Shown here in pieces: positions 24,175-40,037 of a stretch of 49,606 nt of DNA. The position numbers were made by a program, and so were the translations under genes. Every line of letters starts with the position of its first letter. Positions within the stretch are counted from its first letter, which is position 1. The stretch spans positions 36,800-86,405 of the forward strand of contig JAHLWZ010000694.1 of assembly GCA_020536535.1 (NCBI GenBank). Reading direction: 5' to 3'. This DNA is from Pelomyxa schiedti (Eukaryota; Evosea; Pelobiontida; Pelomyxidae). The notes under the pieces were generated by a model that was not told the DNA's origin, did no database searches, and saw nothing but the letters and a program-made list of their open reading frames with translations.

Positions 24175-24587
24175 GTCATGCATATGCCTTTGTCCACACC
24201 ATCACTGGAACCCAACCCATAATGCCAGTTTCCACCCTTTCTCCTTCCACCTTTTAACTCCTACGCTGCCTTGTCTGTGCCTTTCCGCATCCATTTATAG
24301 TCTTTACCCTTTCGCTCCCGGCTTTTTTTTAATCTTTCCGCTGAAAAACTCAACAGTATTACAGTAAAAGAATCAAACGGGACAAACAAACCAAACAACA
24401 AGACATTAAAGCCCTGCTCTCTTACCAAAAATTAAAAAATATCAATATAAGATCCCCAAGACTGCTGCCGCACGTACACCGGCAACACGCGCGAGTCTAC
24501 GACACGTGTGCCGTCTTGAACTACGGTGTTGTTTGTTGATTTATAGTGGTGGTTCTGGCTGGAGTCAGTTAGGGAGAGAAGGAAAAA
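24175..24587. other. Intergenic, no supported gene
   Basis: This holds the 3' flank of the SR/lysine-rich gene and the promoter of the MIT-kinase gene. It is AT-rich from 24340 to 24440, then GC-richer up to the kinase start. I see no RNA gene, repeat or extra coding frame. Confidence 0.6.
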
Positions 24588-27442
24588 ATGAGTAACAACA
24601 TGTTCGCACAGACGGCGCGCGAGATCGCCGTCAAGGCCACTGTTCATGCGGACAACAATCGTGTTCCTGAGGCTGTTTATCTGTACCAATTGTCTATTAC
24701 TTTCATTGACAAGGCTGTAGCATGTACCTCTCTTTGTTCATCTCCAGTCCATGTTTTTGTTCACCACACCAACGCAAATTAGGCACCCAGGATGCACAAG
24801 TGAATCAAATATTGCTTAAAACAAAAGCACAATACCGTGAGTACATCGACTCACACAACGACAAGAGTACAGCGCCCCAAGTGCAACCGGCTCCTACACC
24901 TCCAACACAAACACCACTGCTCCCAACCCCAAGCAATCCAGCACCCACGGCCCCTGCTGTAACACCAAGCGCACAACCCATTCCCACTCCCACAGCTTCA
25001 CCTCCTCTAGTACCAAGTACACATCCTCCGTCAACAGTACTACCGAGTAGCAACCCTTCGACAGCACAAACAAGTAGCAATCCTTCAATCACAACACAAC
25101 CGCCCGTTAACCCAACACCAACCACGTTTGTTCCGCAGATTGCCCTTCCTTCAACACCTGCTCCTCTACCTCCAAGTACAAACAACAGCACACAGACAGC
25201 TACTGTACCATCAACATTAAATACAAACGGTACCCCGACCTCGGGGTCTCTCACTCGCACCATTTCTATGCAACCGACTACCATGCGCTCTCGGAACCTA
25301 CCAAATCCTCCCCGAGCCCATACCCCATCCCCTCCCCCTCCTCCTGTTTCAGTTGCCCCGCGTCCTCCAACGGCTGCTCCTCCACCCCCACCATCTAGTC
25401 AGAACACTATTATCGTACCACCGCAAGTCCCTGCCAACCCAATTCCCACTGCTACAACACCAACTGGGGCTGTGACATCCCCTTCTCCCTCAAATCCGTC
25501 AGTTCTTCCCTCTCCACCCACATCGTCAAGTACAAGTCCTGTTCTAAAACGAACTCAAACTACACCAGATATTGTTCTTGGAAGTGCTACAACATCTACT
25601 CTCACTTCTAATACAAGTGGGGTTGTTGGATGTGCCGTAGGTTCACTTTCAATACCTGCTCAGCAGCATCTTTCTCATATAAAAGAAGCCCTGAACGCTC
25701 AACGAACAATTGCCACGCTTCCCCGTGACGCCACAGAAGAACAAAGGTAAAACACCGAATCATAAAGTAAGTTTCACATTTTTTTTTCATAGAGAAACCC
25801 ACGACGGCGTAACCGCCCTTTGGAAAGCAGATGACTTTAGAAAAGCAGGAAATTCAGTGGATGCCATAAAACAGTATGAGGTTTGCATTGATCATCTGCT
25901 ACGAGCAATATCTGGTAAACAAACAAAAGAGTGTTTTGGAAATCTAAATTTAATACATTTTTGTAACGTCTCACTCAATAATGAATACTTTTTCTTTCTT
26001 CTCTTTCTTTTATTTTATTGTTTTTAGTAGGGGACTCACGAAGATTCAAAAGGAAAGTGTCTCGATTGTCACTGCAGCCCCAACTAACAGACACCGAGCC
26101 CAGAGAGCCTTTACAAATGGTTTGTATCAGTAGTGTTAATTATCATTACTTGAAGTGATTTTTACTAGTCTTCCTATTGCACCACGATAGACTTTGTTAA
26201 CGACACTGTGCAATTGCACGAACGCTTGGGAGGCGGTGGTAGCGGTGCTACTGTATATCGATGCACTTGTGGGGGTCTAACTTTCGTGGCAAAACTAATG
26301 CCAGGGGACATGATGCCGGAGGTCTTTTTCACCATCTTTTTTTCTTGCGTTAACGAAAAACAAAGATGAAAAAAGCTCTTCTGGCGGAAATTGCAGTAAT
26401 GCATTCCCTAGATCACCCTAATATCGTAAAATATCTCGGGCATGACCTCAGTAAACCGGTTAATATACCGCCTTTATAAACAAAATGTAACATATTGTTT
26501 CCAGAAAGAAATTCGACTTTACATGGAATACTATACTGATACTCTTTCGGGCGTTATTAAACAACATTTCACCAAGCATCAACTTTTGCCTCCGAGACAA
26601 ATAGCCCAGTGGGGATTCCAGATTGCCAAGGGGCTCAAGTATCTCCACAGTCTCACACCACCAATAATACACCGAGGTAAGCCAAATCCTCTGGAGTCTC
26701 TTAATCATTTCTCATCCCACCCTAGATTTAAAGAGTGAAAATGTATTTTCCCCTTTTTTGTGGTCCTTCTAATCTCAGGTACAGGTATTTGTCACTCGGT
26801 ACTTTAGCCTTTTAGTAGTAAATTAAAGACGTGGAATTTGAATACTTCTTACCTTAATACTCAACAATAGAGACCCGCAGAATCAAGTACAATTTCTGAA
26901 GATTGGTACACAAACCTACACAAAGCAACTTGATAAACTTAACCTCCGTAGGCGACTTCGATACAGCGAAAGTTATAGAAGCAGCGAAACTCGCCTATAC
27001 AAAGAACACTGGAACTTTGGGGTACGACCAGTCCAACTTTTGTGTTTGCACTGAAGCCTCTCAAATGGGTTAGATACATGGCACCCGAAGTAGTCAACCC
27101 TTCTGAAAAAGGCTACTCCGACAAAGCAGATAGTATCCATTCGCTATTCCCTTTTTACCGGCTTTTTCTCCTTCATTAACGGCTTTGTCCCTTACAGTTT
27201 GGTCCTTTGGAATGGTACTCTACGAACTTATAGTACTACAGCAGCCCTACTACAACTTCCAACACTTTGAAATCTGGGGTCTTTGTGCAAAGGGAGAGAG
27301 GCCAACATTCCACGAGGTATCCGCAGAACGCATGGCTGAGATTGCCGATATTGTGAAATTGTTCAACAAGTGCACGGACTTTAACCCAGCAATCAGACCC
27401 ACAGCCAAGAAGCTTATCAACAAACTCAGCCAGTTTATTTAA
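24588..27442 (+). CDS. MIT-domain protein kinase (tyrosine-kinase-like type)
   Basis: Start ATG 24588 (MSNNMFAQTAREIAVKATV), which begins an MIT-type three-helix hairpin (NNRVPEAVYLYQLSITF ... NQILLKTKAQYREYID). A roughly 270-residue Pro/Thr/Ser-rich linker follows, then a second MIT-like unit (HDGVTALWKADDFRKAGNS, VDAIKQYEVCIDHLLRAI). The kinase starts near 26,190: 'LGGGGSGATVYRC' glycine loop, 'LTFVAKLM' lysine, 'LDHPNIVKYLGHD', 'LYMEYYTDTLSGVI', 'IIHRDLKSENVF', 'KIGDFDTAKV' in place of DFG, 'GTLGYMAPEV', 'IWSFGMVLYEL' and 'NPAIRPTAKKL', ending at 27442. Sharing MIT domains with the calpain suggests an endosomal/ESCRT link; that is inference. About eleven exons. The DFG Gly is Asp, so catalytic output is uncertain although Lys and both Asp remain. 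Confidence 0.85.
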
Positions 27443-27877
27443 GGTGACATGCATTCGTTACTGCAAACACTTAACCAACCACAACACAGAGCCCATAATT
27501 ACAATAACACCATGAGCTAGAGTGTTGGGGTCGAGGCCCCGCCTCGTTGTACCCACCAACTCCCATTGTTGCCAGAATAGAAAATGTTCCCTTAAAATCA
27601 AAAAGAAGAACTCAGGAAAAAAAAAAGAACCTCAACTGTTCTATAAACAAGAGCGAAAAGAAAAAACCAAATCAAAAAAAAAAAAAAAAAAAAAAAGATC
27701 TCGAGGTACCGCGCCGCGAAACCCGTACGTCGACTTCACAACCAACGAGCAATGACGACACACGCATACGATTTTAAAGCACCTTGTTTCTAACATACTT
27801 CCCTCGTCTCCGTTTTTTAACTGGTCTTTTTTTCCCTCATTATTACTGCTACTTTTTTTTTTTCCCTCTCCACAGAG
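27443..27877. other. Intergenic with poly-A tract, no supported gene
   Basis: Between the MIT-kinase and the deubiquitinase, both on plus. It contains a run of about 22 A residues at 27675-27696 and T-rich stretches just before the next start. A plus-strand Lys-rich frame at 27522-27755 comes from the A runs and looks spurious. Confidence 0.55.
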
Positions 27878-32166
<4,289 letters not shown>

Positions 32167-32984
32167 GCAACCTCCAACCACATCAACACCCATTTCAGTG
32201 TTCGTTCCTGTCTCAAAGTCACAAATAACATAACAACGAGGCTCTTGTTTCGCCCAACTGGCTTTTTTTTTTTTTTTTCGTTTTGTTTCCCTTTTTCTTC
32301 CCACAACGGTACCCGCACCTATTACACTGTTGAAACGGTTTAAAACACTTTGGGAATCCCCTTTGTTGGATGCCAAGGAAACACGTACCAAAGAAACAGC
32401 TGTTGGTGTTTCAAATAAAAGGTTTCCAATTAACACTTCTTGAACCTTGCCATGTCAATAATAATGCCTTTGCTGCTGCTCTGCCCGGCCAAATATACTA
32501 GTTGGATTTTGGCTTTTGAAAGGGAATCTCCCTCACAATCACCCTCACTGAGTGAGGGCGGTGCTGAGCACAAGAGGCTCATTCCCCATTTTATCCCCCG
32601 CTGGGATTGAGAGTGCTCTCTGGTGGAAACGGCCTAAGCAAAGTGAGTGTAAATTAATTGTTGGCTGAACCTACTGGGTTTGAAGACTGCTGCTGCCCCC
32701 GATTTTGCTTTTGCTGTAGAATTGAGAGTGCTTGAATTGAATCACCGCTTCCCAAATATATTCCCATCCATCCCTCAGAGTGTAGCACATAGCAACCTCG
32801 CTCAGTATAGCACGCCAACCACCACACCACACTCCAGACACTCTACGACAACGCACAGTGCAACACAGCACCCATGTAAGATCTGCCTTGTGTCGCGGTA
32901 TCGTTGTTGTTTTTTTTTTTTTGTAATCATGGTTTAATTTAAGTTTGTTTGCGGAAAAACAACAAAAAAAAGAAAATTAGAATT
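32167..32984. other. Long gap, no confident gene
   Basis: About 818 bp between the deubiquitinase stop and the next minus-strand stop. It includes T/A runs (32264-32279, 32909-32921), a near-perfect 17-nt palindrome (ccctcact g agtgaggg, about 32541-32557), and short open frames on both strands that look weakly protein-like but have no recognisable domain and no clear start. I see no tRNA or snRNA. Confidence 0.5.
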
Positions 32985-34050
32985 TTAGATTTTCGCCTGT
33001 TGGGAAGTTCCCAGGGTCTGAGGAACCAATCCCCAATCTGAACTGGAGTACCAGGACGGAATCTGAAGTGGAGGACCAGGACGGACTCTATTGGTTACCA
33101 AAGGGCCTCCCTCCGTGTCGTGAAAAATGAGCACACCAGCGGACACGAGCGGGACAGCCAAGACTTCGAGTTTGCGGTATTTGATTTTCCACTTATCACG
33201 TTCACCGTGTGTTATTTCGTACAACGAACGCGTCTTAATTGAGCCCTTGTTTGACTATCTCAGGCAATGCCTGTTGAGTGGGTGGTGACGTATCAATGTG
33301 TGTGACTATATCCACCTGAGAACTGTGCAGTGCGGTGTTGGAAGTGACTGCTTAGATGTGAATGATTGATTACCCGAAGCTGGCGGTGGCACTGCCTATT
33401 TCGATTCTGTGACAATTTTCGATTAAGATATGGTACCTTCTGGCAAAATCCTGCTGAATTCGGTGGTGCAATCAATCTTCAGTATGTAATTAATTAATGC
33501 CGAAAGAAAGCCGCCTTTATCGACGGGGAGTACCTACAGGAATGGCGGTGCAATTTACTTCACTGAGCAGAGCACAATTTGTACTACAGTCGGACTTTAA
33601 TCGGATGATTCATCTTTTTACAGGAACTATGCCGTTAAATGGGTTAAATGGGTTCCACTTTTTGAATTCCTTTTGTTCTAATAATATGTTCACGTGACTA
33701 GGGAGGATGAGGGCGCTATTTGGTCAGCAGTGCGCGGAAGCTTCACTACTGGGGAATAACACTGATGTGAATGGCCACGGCAATTTGGCATGTGGAGTGA
33801 ATGGCACAAGAGCTGTGCCTCTTCCAACACACCAAAAACACAACTGGAAATGTGTTGTGGGGAAGTAGGCATGGCATCGATCCTAGGTAATGATATGACT
33901 TTGTGTGCTATGTATGTAACCTCTGGATACTGGAGTGGGTGTGGCCTCAATCAATAAGCCTCTCTGGTTATTCTACCCTTCACTGAAGTCATTTATTTCA
34001 AAACCGGGAAGCAAAGTCCAACTGCGCCGCCAGCAAGTCACTCCCAGTGA
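32985..34050 (-). CDS. Unrecognised multi-exon protein
   Basis: Chaining exons on the minus strand gives a plausible but unrecognised protein: 'ATPTPVSRGSMPCLLPHN', 'FPVVFLVCWKRHSSCAIHS', 'HALILPSHVNILLEQKEF', 'KKWNPFNPFNGIVP', 'SDCSTNCALLSEVNC', 'IDCTTEFSRILPEG', 'SATASFGSQVDIVTHIDTSP', 'TQQALPEIVKQGL', then 'IKTRSLYEITHGERDKWKI', 'YRKLEVLAVPLVSAGVLIF' to the stop at 32985. Introns are 27-60 nt. At about 33235 the frame shifts by one base between 'KQGL' and 'IKTRS' with no room for an intron, so there may be an indel or a missed join. A possible 5' exon near 34,020-34,050 (TVTGSDLLAAQLDFASR) has no clear start. No function assigned. Confidence 0.42.
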
Positions 34051-34235
34051 CAGTTGGAAAAAAATGTAATAGAATGTTTTTTTTTTTGTGTCTTTGGCAA
34101 GAATACGTTCGTCCTGTTTTATGCCCCAAAATGTACAGAAAAACATAGAACAAAAAAAAAGGGTTCAATTGCTTCTGCTTTGTTTTTTTCTTGGTCTTGA
34201 TTGACTGTTTGTGTGAGGTGCGGTGCGGTGCGGTT

Positions 34236-35152
34236 TCATGTTCCAAGTGTGTGTCTCATGTCTTGCTGTTGGTGGTGTATGTTGGTGTTGAACTTGTGCC
34301 TGTTGAATTGGATGATGTGTCCACTCTCGGCCTCTTGGCCGGACCTGGTTGTCGTATCCCTTGTCGTTGTCGTGACTGATGAACTTCCACTTGCAATTGG
34401 TGCACTGTTGTTGCCCGGGCTGAACTTGTTCCTACTGGATGCGTAAGGTTGCTGTGGCCCAAACTTCCTTTGCAAGGCGGAGATGATATCTTCCTTTGGA
34501 AGGATGCTGTCATCTTCCGCATCCAGTTGCCACGCTGCAAGTAGTGCTTCACCATGCGTCCACCACATGAGCTGCCCAATGTTGTACCCATCACCTGCCC
34601 TAATCCCATTTGCTAGAGCATTCAGGCCATCACGTAACTCACAGGAAGTCCATTCTCCTTGTGGGTTACCACACCGATATTGTTGCGTGTGGCTTCTTGA
34701 ATGTAACAACGAATTTGGTGGTGAGGGACACACTGGGGGCACGTCAAAGTGCACTGTTGGGTGAGCCGAGGATGATGATGGCATTTTTCTTTCAGTAGTC
34801 CTCTTCGAATGTCTGTGTTTGCCCTCGAGTTGATTTGTGGGCCAACGTAGCACCAGTGCGTGCTGCTGCCGGGGGGGACTTGCATGTTGCCGTTTCTGGG
34901 ATCAGTGACTTTTATTGTTGTCATTATGAAAGAGTGTTAATCGTAGTAGTAGTTGTTGTAGTAGAAGTAGTAACTGCGGTTACTGTTGTTGTGGCAACAT
35001 TGGACAATCACATAAGGATGAGCAGAACTGGACACAGTGGTATGTTTCCGTCTGTGTTTTAAGTCTTCCTCACTCCCACTAGGGCTGTAACAAAGTTGAC
35101 GACCATTTGTGGGTGAAGGGTTGTTATATATATATATATATATGGTCTGCAT
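34236..35152 (-). CDS. Unrecognised hypothetical protein(s)
   Basis: A minus-strand frame from an ATG near 34784 (MPSSSSAHPTVHFDVPP) runs about 185 codons to 34236 and includes a well-formed segment 'ELRDGLNALANGIRAGDGYN', 'QLMWWTHGEALLAAWQLD' and 'DIISALQRKFGPQQPY', then a low-complexity Thr/Asn/His tail. Another frame upstream (start 34924, MTTIKVTDPRNGNMQVPPG) overlaps it, and an Asn/Tyr-rich frame extends to 35152. One gene with introns is likely, but I could not join the parts. I recognise no domain. Confidence 0.35.
35125..35143. repeat. (TA)n microsatellite
   Basis: An uninterrupted run of TA dinucleotides of about 19 nt, lying in or just upstream of the unrecognised minus-strand gene. 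Confidence 0.9.
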
Positions 35153-35508
35153 TTTAAACGATGCTCAATCCGTTGTGTCTCACTAATGTATCGTGCGGTG
35201 TGATAGTAAATAAATGGCTGTATTAATCTAATACGTCGTCAAGCAGAAGGGCTTGGGTCGTTTATCGTCGTTGCGTTACCACTGCTCGCGGAGTTTACAC
35301 TGGTCACCGTCACACCATCTGTCAACATTGCCAATGCAAGTTTTTTTGTTTTTAATACAAAGCTTCGGCTGCACAGAAGCAAGTTCCGCCCCAAACGAAA
35401 AGAAACAAAGTGGGTAAAGCAAAGCGTTTAAAAGCGATTCAAAACGGATTCTAAAGCGTTTAAAAGACTTTAAAAGCGTATCACGGGTGCGTGGGTCCGT
35501 TGCAGGGA
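35153..35508. other. Intergenic, no supported gene
   Basis: Between the unrecognised minus-strand gene and the PUS10 stop. It contains a degenerate repeat of AAAGCG/AAAACG/TTTAAAAG units near 35425-35480 but nothing I can name. It probably holds the PUS10 3' UTR. Confidence 0.5.
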
Positions 35509-37918
35509 TTAAACGTCCTCTCCCATGTCTTGGTCGTGGGATTTGAAGTCCCGAACACAAATCCTCTCGGGAATTTTGAAGGCGTAGGGGAGTAGAGGAG
35601 CAGGTCTGATGGGGGGAGGGAAATCGAGTTCCACGCCCATGACATCGAGTTGCAGGATGTCTGTGTCACATCCAAGCATGCTACCAATGTTGGGTGTGGT
35701 GCGGCCTAGGTCGCCGTGAACGAATTCTTTGATGTACCTTGCGTGTTTGGTTAGGACACCGGAAATAAAACTAAGGTGAGAAAGAAAGAAAAAGAAAGGG
35801 AAGGATACGTTCCGGCCTGCGTGGTTACGTGGAGAACGAAGAAGTGTGGGGTGTCCAAAACCTCGAAATCGGCTGAATGGACTACTTTCATCCTTGTGGA
35901 CAGAGTTCTCCTGTATTGGTTTTAGTATCTGACAACAGGCACATTGATGACAACCTGTGCAGTACTCTGAGAGGTGTCTTCTGGGCTAGTGTCAGGTCCT
36001 TAATAGCCCTGATGGGGGCTAACATTTCAGCAGTTACTTCTTTTGAGCACCACACCAGGGCGCTTTTATTGTCATTAGCAGCTCAGTAGGGTGGGTAGTG
36101 GTACCGGTACGCCTTTCTTTTATTCTCCTCCCCTGCTTTAAGTAGGCTGAGATTTTCTCTTGTTTTTTTTTTCCCCCATTGAGTGAAAGTTGAGATGAGT
36201 GGGTGGCAAACTGGGAAACACGTTGAAGGTGAGAAATCTGCACTTTGTCAGTGCTAGTATTCATTCTCTTTTGAATCTCCCCGTATTCTTCATCAGTGTG
36301 GTGTGGCTTTTTTGGGTTGACAATCTCAAGAACAAATGGCCGGCTATGATAGGTCAAACATGCATAAAAGGTGCTGAACCGTACCCATTACCAAGCATTC
36401 TAACATCCATATCTTCACGACCCGAGGCAGAAAACTTGTAGCCTATCAGGGACATTACTTGCCGTTAAGGGATGGATCTCCACCGTACCAGATCCTTCAA
36501 AAAATGGTCCTATTGCTTGGTAAATGAGCTCTTCAATTGAGTAATCTCCGTGCCTCTGACCGTCAATGAACCACGGTGATTGACTGAGATTTGGTGAGTA
36601 TTTGCAGTACCTCCCTGTAATGTCATGTTGAGTAGTAAGGTAGAGGTATTGTCTACGCACCACCAAGATATATAGAGTCATGTGAAAAAGTTACTTGACA
36701 GGTAAATTCAGTATCTACTTTTGCAGGAGGGCATGCGCAGTGTTTAATGAACTGATCACGGGTGAGCCCTTGTAGGGCACTTGTTGCTGTATGAATAGAT
36801 GCCTCTGGTGTCTGCAATAGATATTACAAAATGGATATGCATAGTGGCGCAGTGTTCTTTAGTTTTCATGAGTTCAAGGTATTTTTTTAAAAGTAGTAAC
36901 TTAAAAGGAAAATTGTTTTACATGATTCAAATTAAATTAATACCGTGGTTTGACAAGCGAATTTACGTCGCCGTTGGTTTTGTTGTAAAAATTGAGACTC
37001 TGAGATTGTGGCAGCATGCAAAATTTGTACATTGATATGAAAATTTGCCTGCGGAGGCTAAGAAACTTTTACATGGGGCTGAACCATCATGCCTTGTATG
37101 TAAATGACTGGTTTATTTTCGATCCAACTACTGGGCCTGTGACCCACTTGAATGCCTCTTTTATGCTAACTACAGTTTCCTCGGCCAACTTGCCGAACAT
37201 AGAATCCCTATGGCAGTTATTACAAGAAAGAAATTGCAGCTCAATGGCAGAGGTGGTTATCCACACCCAAACCGACTGCGAAGGTGATGCCACATTGAAT
37301 AATCCCGAACCACAAGAGAAACCGGCAAGGTCACAGTCAATGACCATCCATTGAATTTCCATCCTCCTGCAAGTAGTGGCCTGACAAGAACGTCGTCCAC
37401 AAAAGTTGTTTCATGGCATTTTGTCAAAACTCCAAAGCACGTCGGACATACTTTGTGAAATACCGTCAATTGTAAGACCACAAAGGAGACCTAAAATACT
37501 CACTTGGATGTGCAGCAGAGAAGAGTGCTTGATTTTCACACACGTTCCTCAGTGTTGCTATCAAAGTCTATATAGTTAGATATTAATATCGCTTGTTTCC
37601 CATCACAACATAAAGACCGACCTGATGACCCAGCAAATAAAGCGTGTAAGTTCTTTCACCAAGGAACCTCAGGGCGCAATAAACACACACACCAGCGTCG
37701 CTCAGAACGCCGACTACGTCTCGCCCAACGCGCTGCCCGTCGGCTGCAACAAATCTCTCACCGAATTGAAACGCTGATGTTGTAGGGGCCGGATCTGTGG
37801 TGCTTTGCCTCACAGTAGTGGAACCACCACTATTGGCCGCTGATGTGGTAGTCGTCGTAGATACCGTAGATGGCGGTAATTCGGGTGCAGATGTTGCCGG
37901 TGGCGTGGTGGAGGCCAT
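35509..37918 (-). CDS. PUS10: tRNA pseudouridine synthase PUS10
   Basis: Start ATG 37918. A Thr/Ser/Pro-rich leader precedes the N-terminal zinc-binding region ('VGVLSDAGVCVYCALRFLGE', later 'VCPTCFGVLTKCHE') and a THUMP-like part ('SVWVWITTSAIEL', 'VSIKEAFKWVTGP'). The catalytic domain has the PUS10 blocks 'GRYCKYSPNLSQSPWFIDGQ', 'YSIEELIYQAIGPFFEG', 'SASGREDMDVRMLGNG' with the catalytic Asp, 'RPFVLEIVNP', 'VTAEMLAPIRAIKDLTLAQK', 'TPLRVLHR' and C-terminal 'FVHGDLGRTTPNIGSMLG', 'CDTDILQLDVMGV'. PUS10 makes pseudouridine 54/55 in tRNA in archaea and some eukaryotes. Several introns, one within 'LGNG|RPF'. The N-terminal low-complexity leader is an addition to the usual protein. Confidence 0.9.
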
Positions 37919-38197
37919 TAATGTGGCGATCTATTGGGCAAAAAAAATAACTAAAAAAATATCAGGGCGATTTAGAAATCACGGTGTTCATACGGTAATT
38001 CCATTGCTTACATCACTATACATGTACCTCAACAGAAGCAATTAAGTTGATGAACCCAGTAGGGATACCAGCGAGACGCAATTATGGTTTTCGACTTTCA
38101 AACAAATTCGTTGTTCGACGAAGGAGTCCTTCGTGGACTGGCATTTTTGGTTGAGCTCAGCAACATGTGGCAGGGGTTTTCAGCCTTACCTGGTTGG
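37919..38197. promoter_or_regulatory. Gap holding the PUS10 promoter
   Basis: 279 bp between the PUS10 start and the stop of the cap methyltransferase gene, both on minus. AT-rich just upstream of the PUS10 start. No specific promoter motif could be assigned. Confidence 0.45.
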
Positions 38198-40037
38198 CTA
38201 TAAACGTGATCGTTTGTTTCTTGAGTTGTTGGAGTGTGTGGAGGGTGCTGTTTTCCTGGAAACAACAGTGACTGTTCCCTTGGTGTAGTCATATCTCTTG
38301 GCTTCAAACCAATCACAGCGTGCATCAAATGACTCTTTGTCACTCAACAGCCTGTTTGAGGAACAAGCTTGGCTGAATTTATTGCACATGCTGGCCAAAG
38401 AATCCACTGAAGTGTCCCTATTGGCCCAGCTCAGGTACTGCTTTGCAACAAAAACTTCAGCCAGGCAGTCATAGCAATGATCCATTCCCACAACGTGCTT
38501 GATGCAGGGGTTGATGTGATATTGCACGCGGCCAAGCCGGTTGAAATGGAACATCTGTTCCTCGTATAGTTTGTTGTCATAGTCACACAGCTCAGAACCC
38601 TGGACAATAAGCCGGCTCTCAGTGGTTGTCTCCCTTCCCCAAATGGGAAGGAATATTTGCCCCTTGAGGTACGGAGTCATGCCAGTAGCCCAAGGGAGTC
38701 TAAATTTGAACATTGAAGCCTTTGGTTCCAGGCTCAAGTGCCATTTCATTTGGTGGTTCATGTCTTCCAGTACAGCAACCTCCACTTCCTGTAGGGTATT
38801 ATTATTTGCATAAGAGTAACGAGTATGCACACTGCTGGTGAAAGTGTCTTTGGGTCTGCTGTCCTAATATCGGAAATGAATAGAAACTTAGCTTCTGGGT
38901 GGGATGCTTTGAGCATTTGCACAGTTTCGTCAGTGAAGAATTCTCTCCGCACATCAATTTGCTCGGTTGGTGTCACCTGAAGATATGAGAAATTGTAGTA
39001 ATCCACAGGTTACGTTACATAGAATTCTGCAGGATCCACAAGAACGAATTTCAAATGGGGGTAAAGCGATGCAAGAAATGGGATATGTGTTCCAGGAGCT
39101 GCGCCTGCATACACAACAATTGTATCATAAAAGCTATTTGCAGGAGCCCCTGCCTTAACTGCTGCAGTTGCGGACAGCGCTCCAGTCTGACCAGGAGCAT
39201 CGCTTGATAAAGTGTCCGTTTTACCCTGTGTTGAGGAATCTGGGGTTGAAGACGAGGTCTCTGTAGCTGGCATTGATTCGGGGGAGCTCAGTTGTGGTGT
39301 TTCACCTGCAGAAGCTGAGGTTGATGTTGATGTTGATGCTGATGTGGAAGTAGTGGAAGAAGCGGTAGTTGAGGTGGAACTGGAAGTGGTAGATGCTGAG
39401 GAATTGCGCTCAGAAGTGCAAGTTGAATGAGATACATCTGAATTGTTGTTGAGGGTTGACGAGGTGGTTGCCTTGTTGATTGGAGTTGCGAGGTCGGAAG
39501 CCGACGAATCTGGAGTGGACCCATCCACTGCGGAATTTTTTGTTTTTGTTGTTGATGTTGTTAGTGTTGGTGTTGAAGTTTCGGTCAATGTTGCTGAAGC
39601 GTGAGATGTCTTGCTCAAAGTGTCCCCCCCATCATCACAGCTCGAAGTACAACAAGATTTTGTTTGTGGCTGCATTACGGAACTCACACAATCCGGCAAC
39701 ACAGCGCCATCAGGGAGCATAGGAGCGAACAGAGATAGGAATTCAATCTCAGATAGAAGCAGCTTTCTCTGGCCCCAGTGCAACACACTTCTGGACTTGT
39801 GAGGTGTTTGGGTATATGGCTTTCTTGGGAAATCGGCAGTGAGCACTCTGGGGATCGAGGTGTAGTCGTAAACGAGGCAGTCGGTCACTTTTTCGTGCTT
39901 GAGTTGTAGCATGTGCGGGTTTTTCTTCGAGTCTAGTTTCTGAAGTGGGAGGACTCAACACACCAAGGAGAGTAACAAAAATCATGCCACACCTTCACAT
40001 CAAAACGACGGGTCGGCCGAGCAGGCACACGGTCCAT
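38198..40037 (-). CDS. VP39-like mRNA cap 2'-O-methyltransferase with Ser/Thr-rich insert
   Basis: Start ATG 40037 (MDRVPARPTRRFDVK), one intron, then 'HWGQRKLLLSEIEFLSLFA' carrying the first Lys of the K-D-K-E tetrad. A roughly 180-residue Ser/Thr-rich insert (39690-39170) interrupts the domain before motif I, 'TIVVYAGAAPGTHIPFLASL' with 'FVLVDPAEFY'. After a GTAAC...CTTCAG intron come 'FLFISDIRTADPK' with the Asp, then 'MNHQMKWHLSLEPKASMFKF' with the second Lys and 'TTESRLIVQG' with the Glu. This matches the poxvirus VP39/trypanosome MTr2-MTr3 branch of cap 2'-O-methyltransferases rather than the FtsJ/CMTR1 branch. The extra C-terminal part (HYDCLAEVF-like region to 38198) is Cys/His-containing and unassigned. 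The substrate is inferred to be capped RNA. Four exons. Confidence 0.85.

Noticed and set aside
27522-27777. Lys-rich plus-strand frames
   Set aside because: They come from A-rich runs between two genes and have no conserved features.
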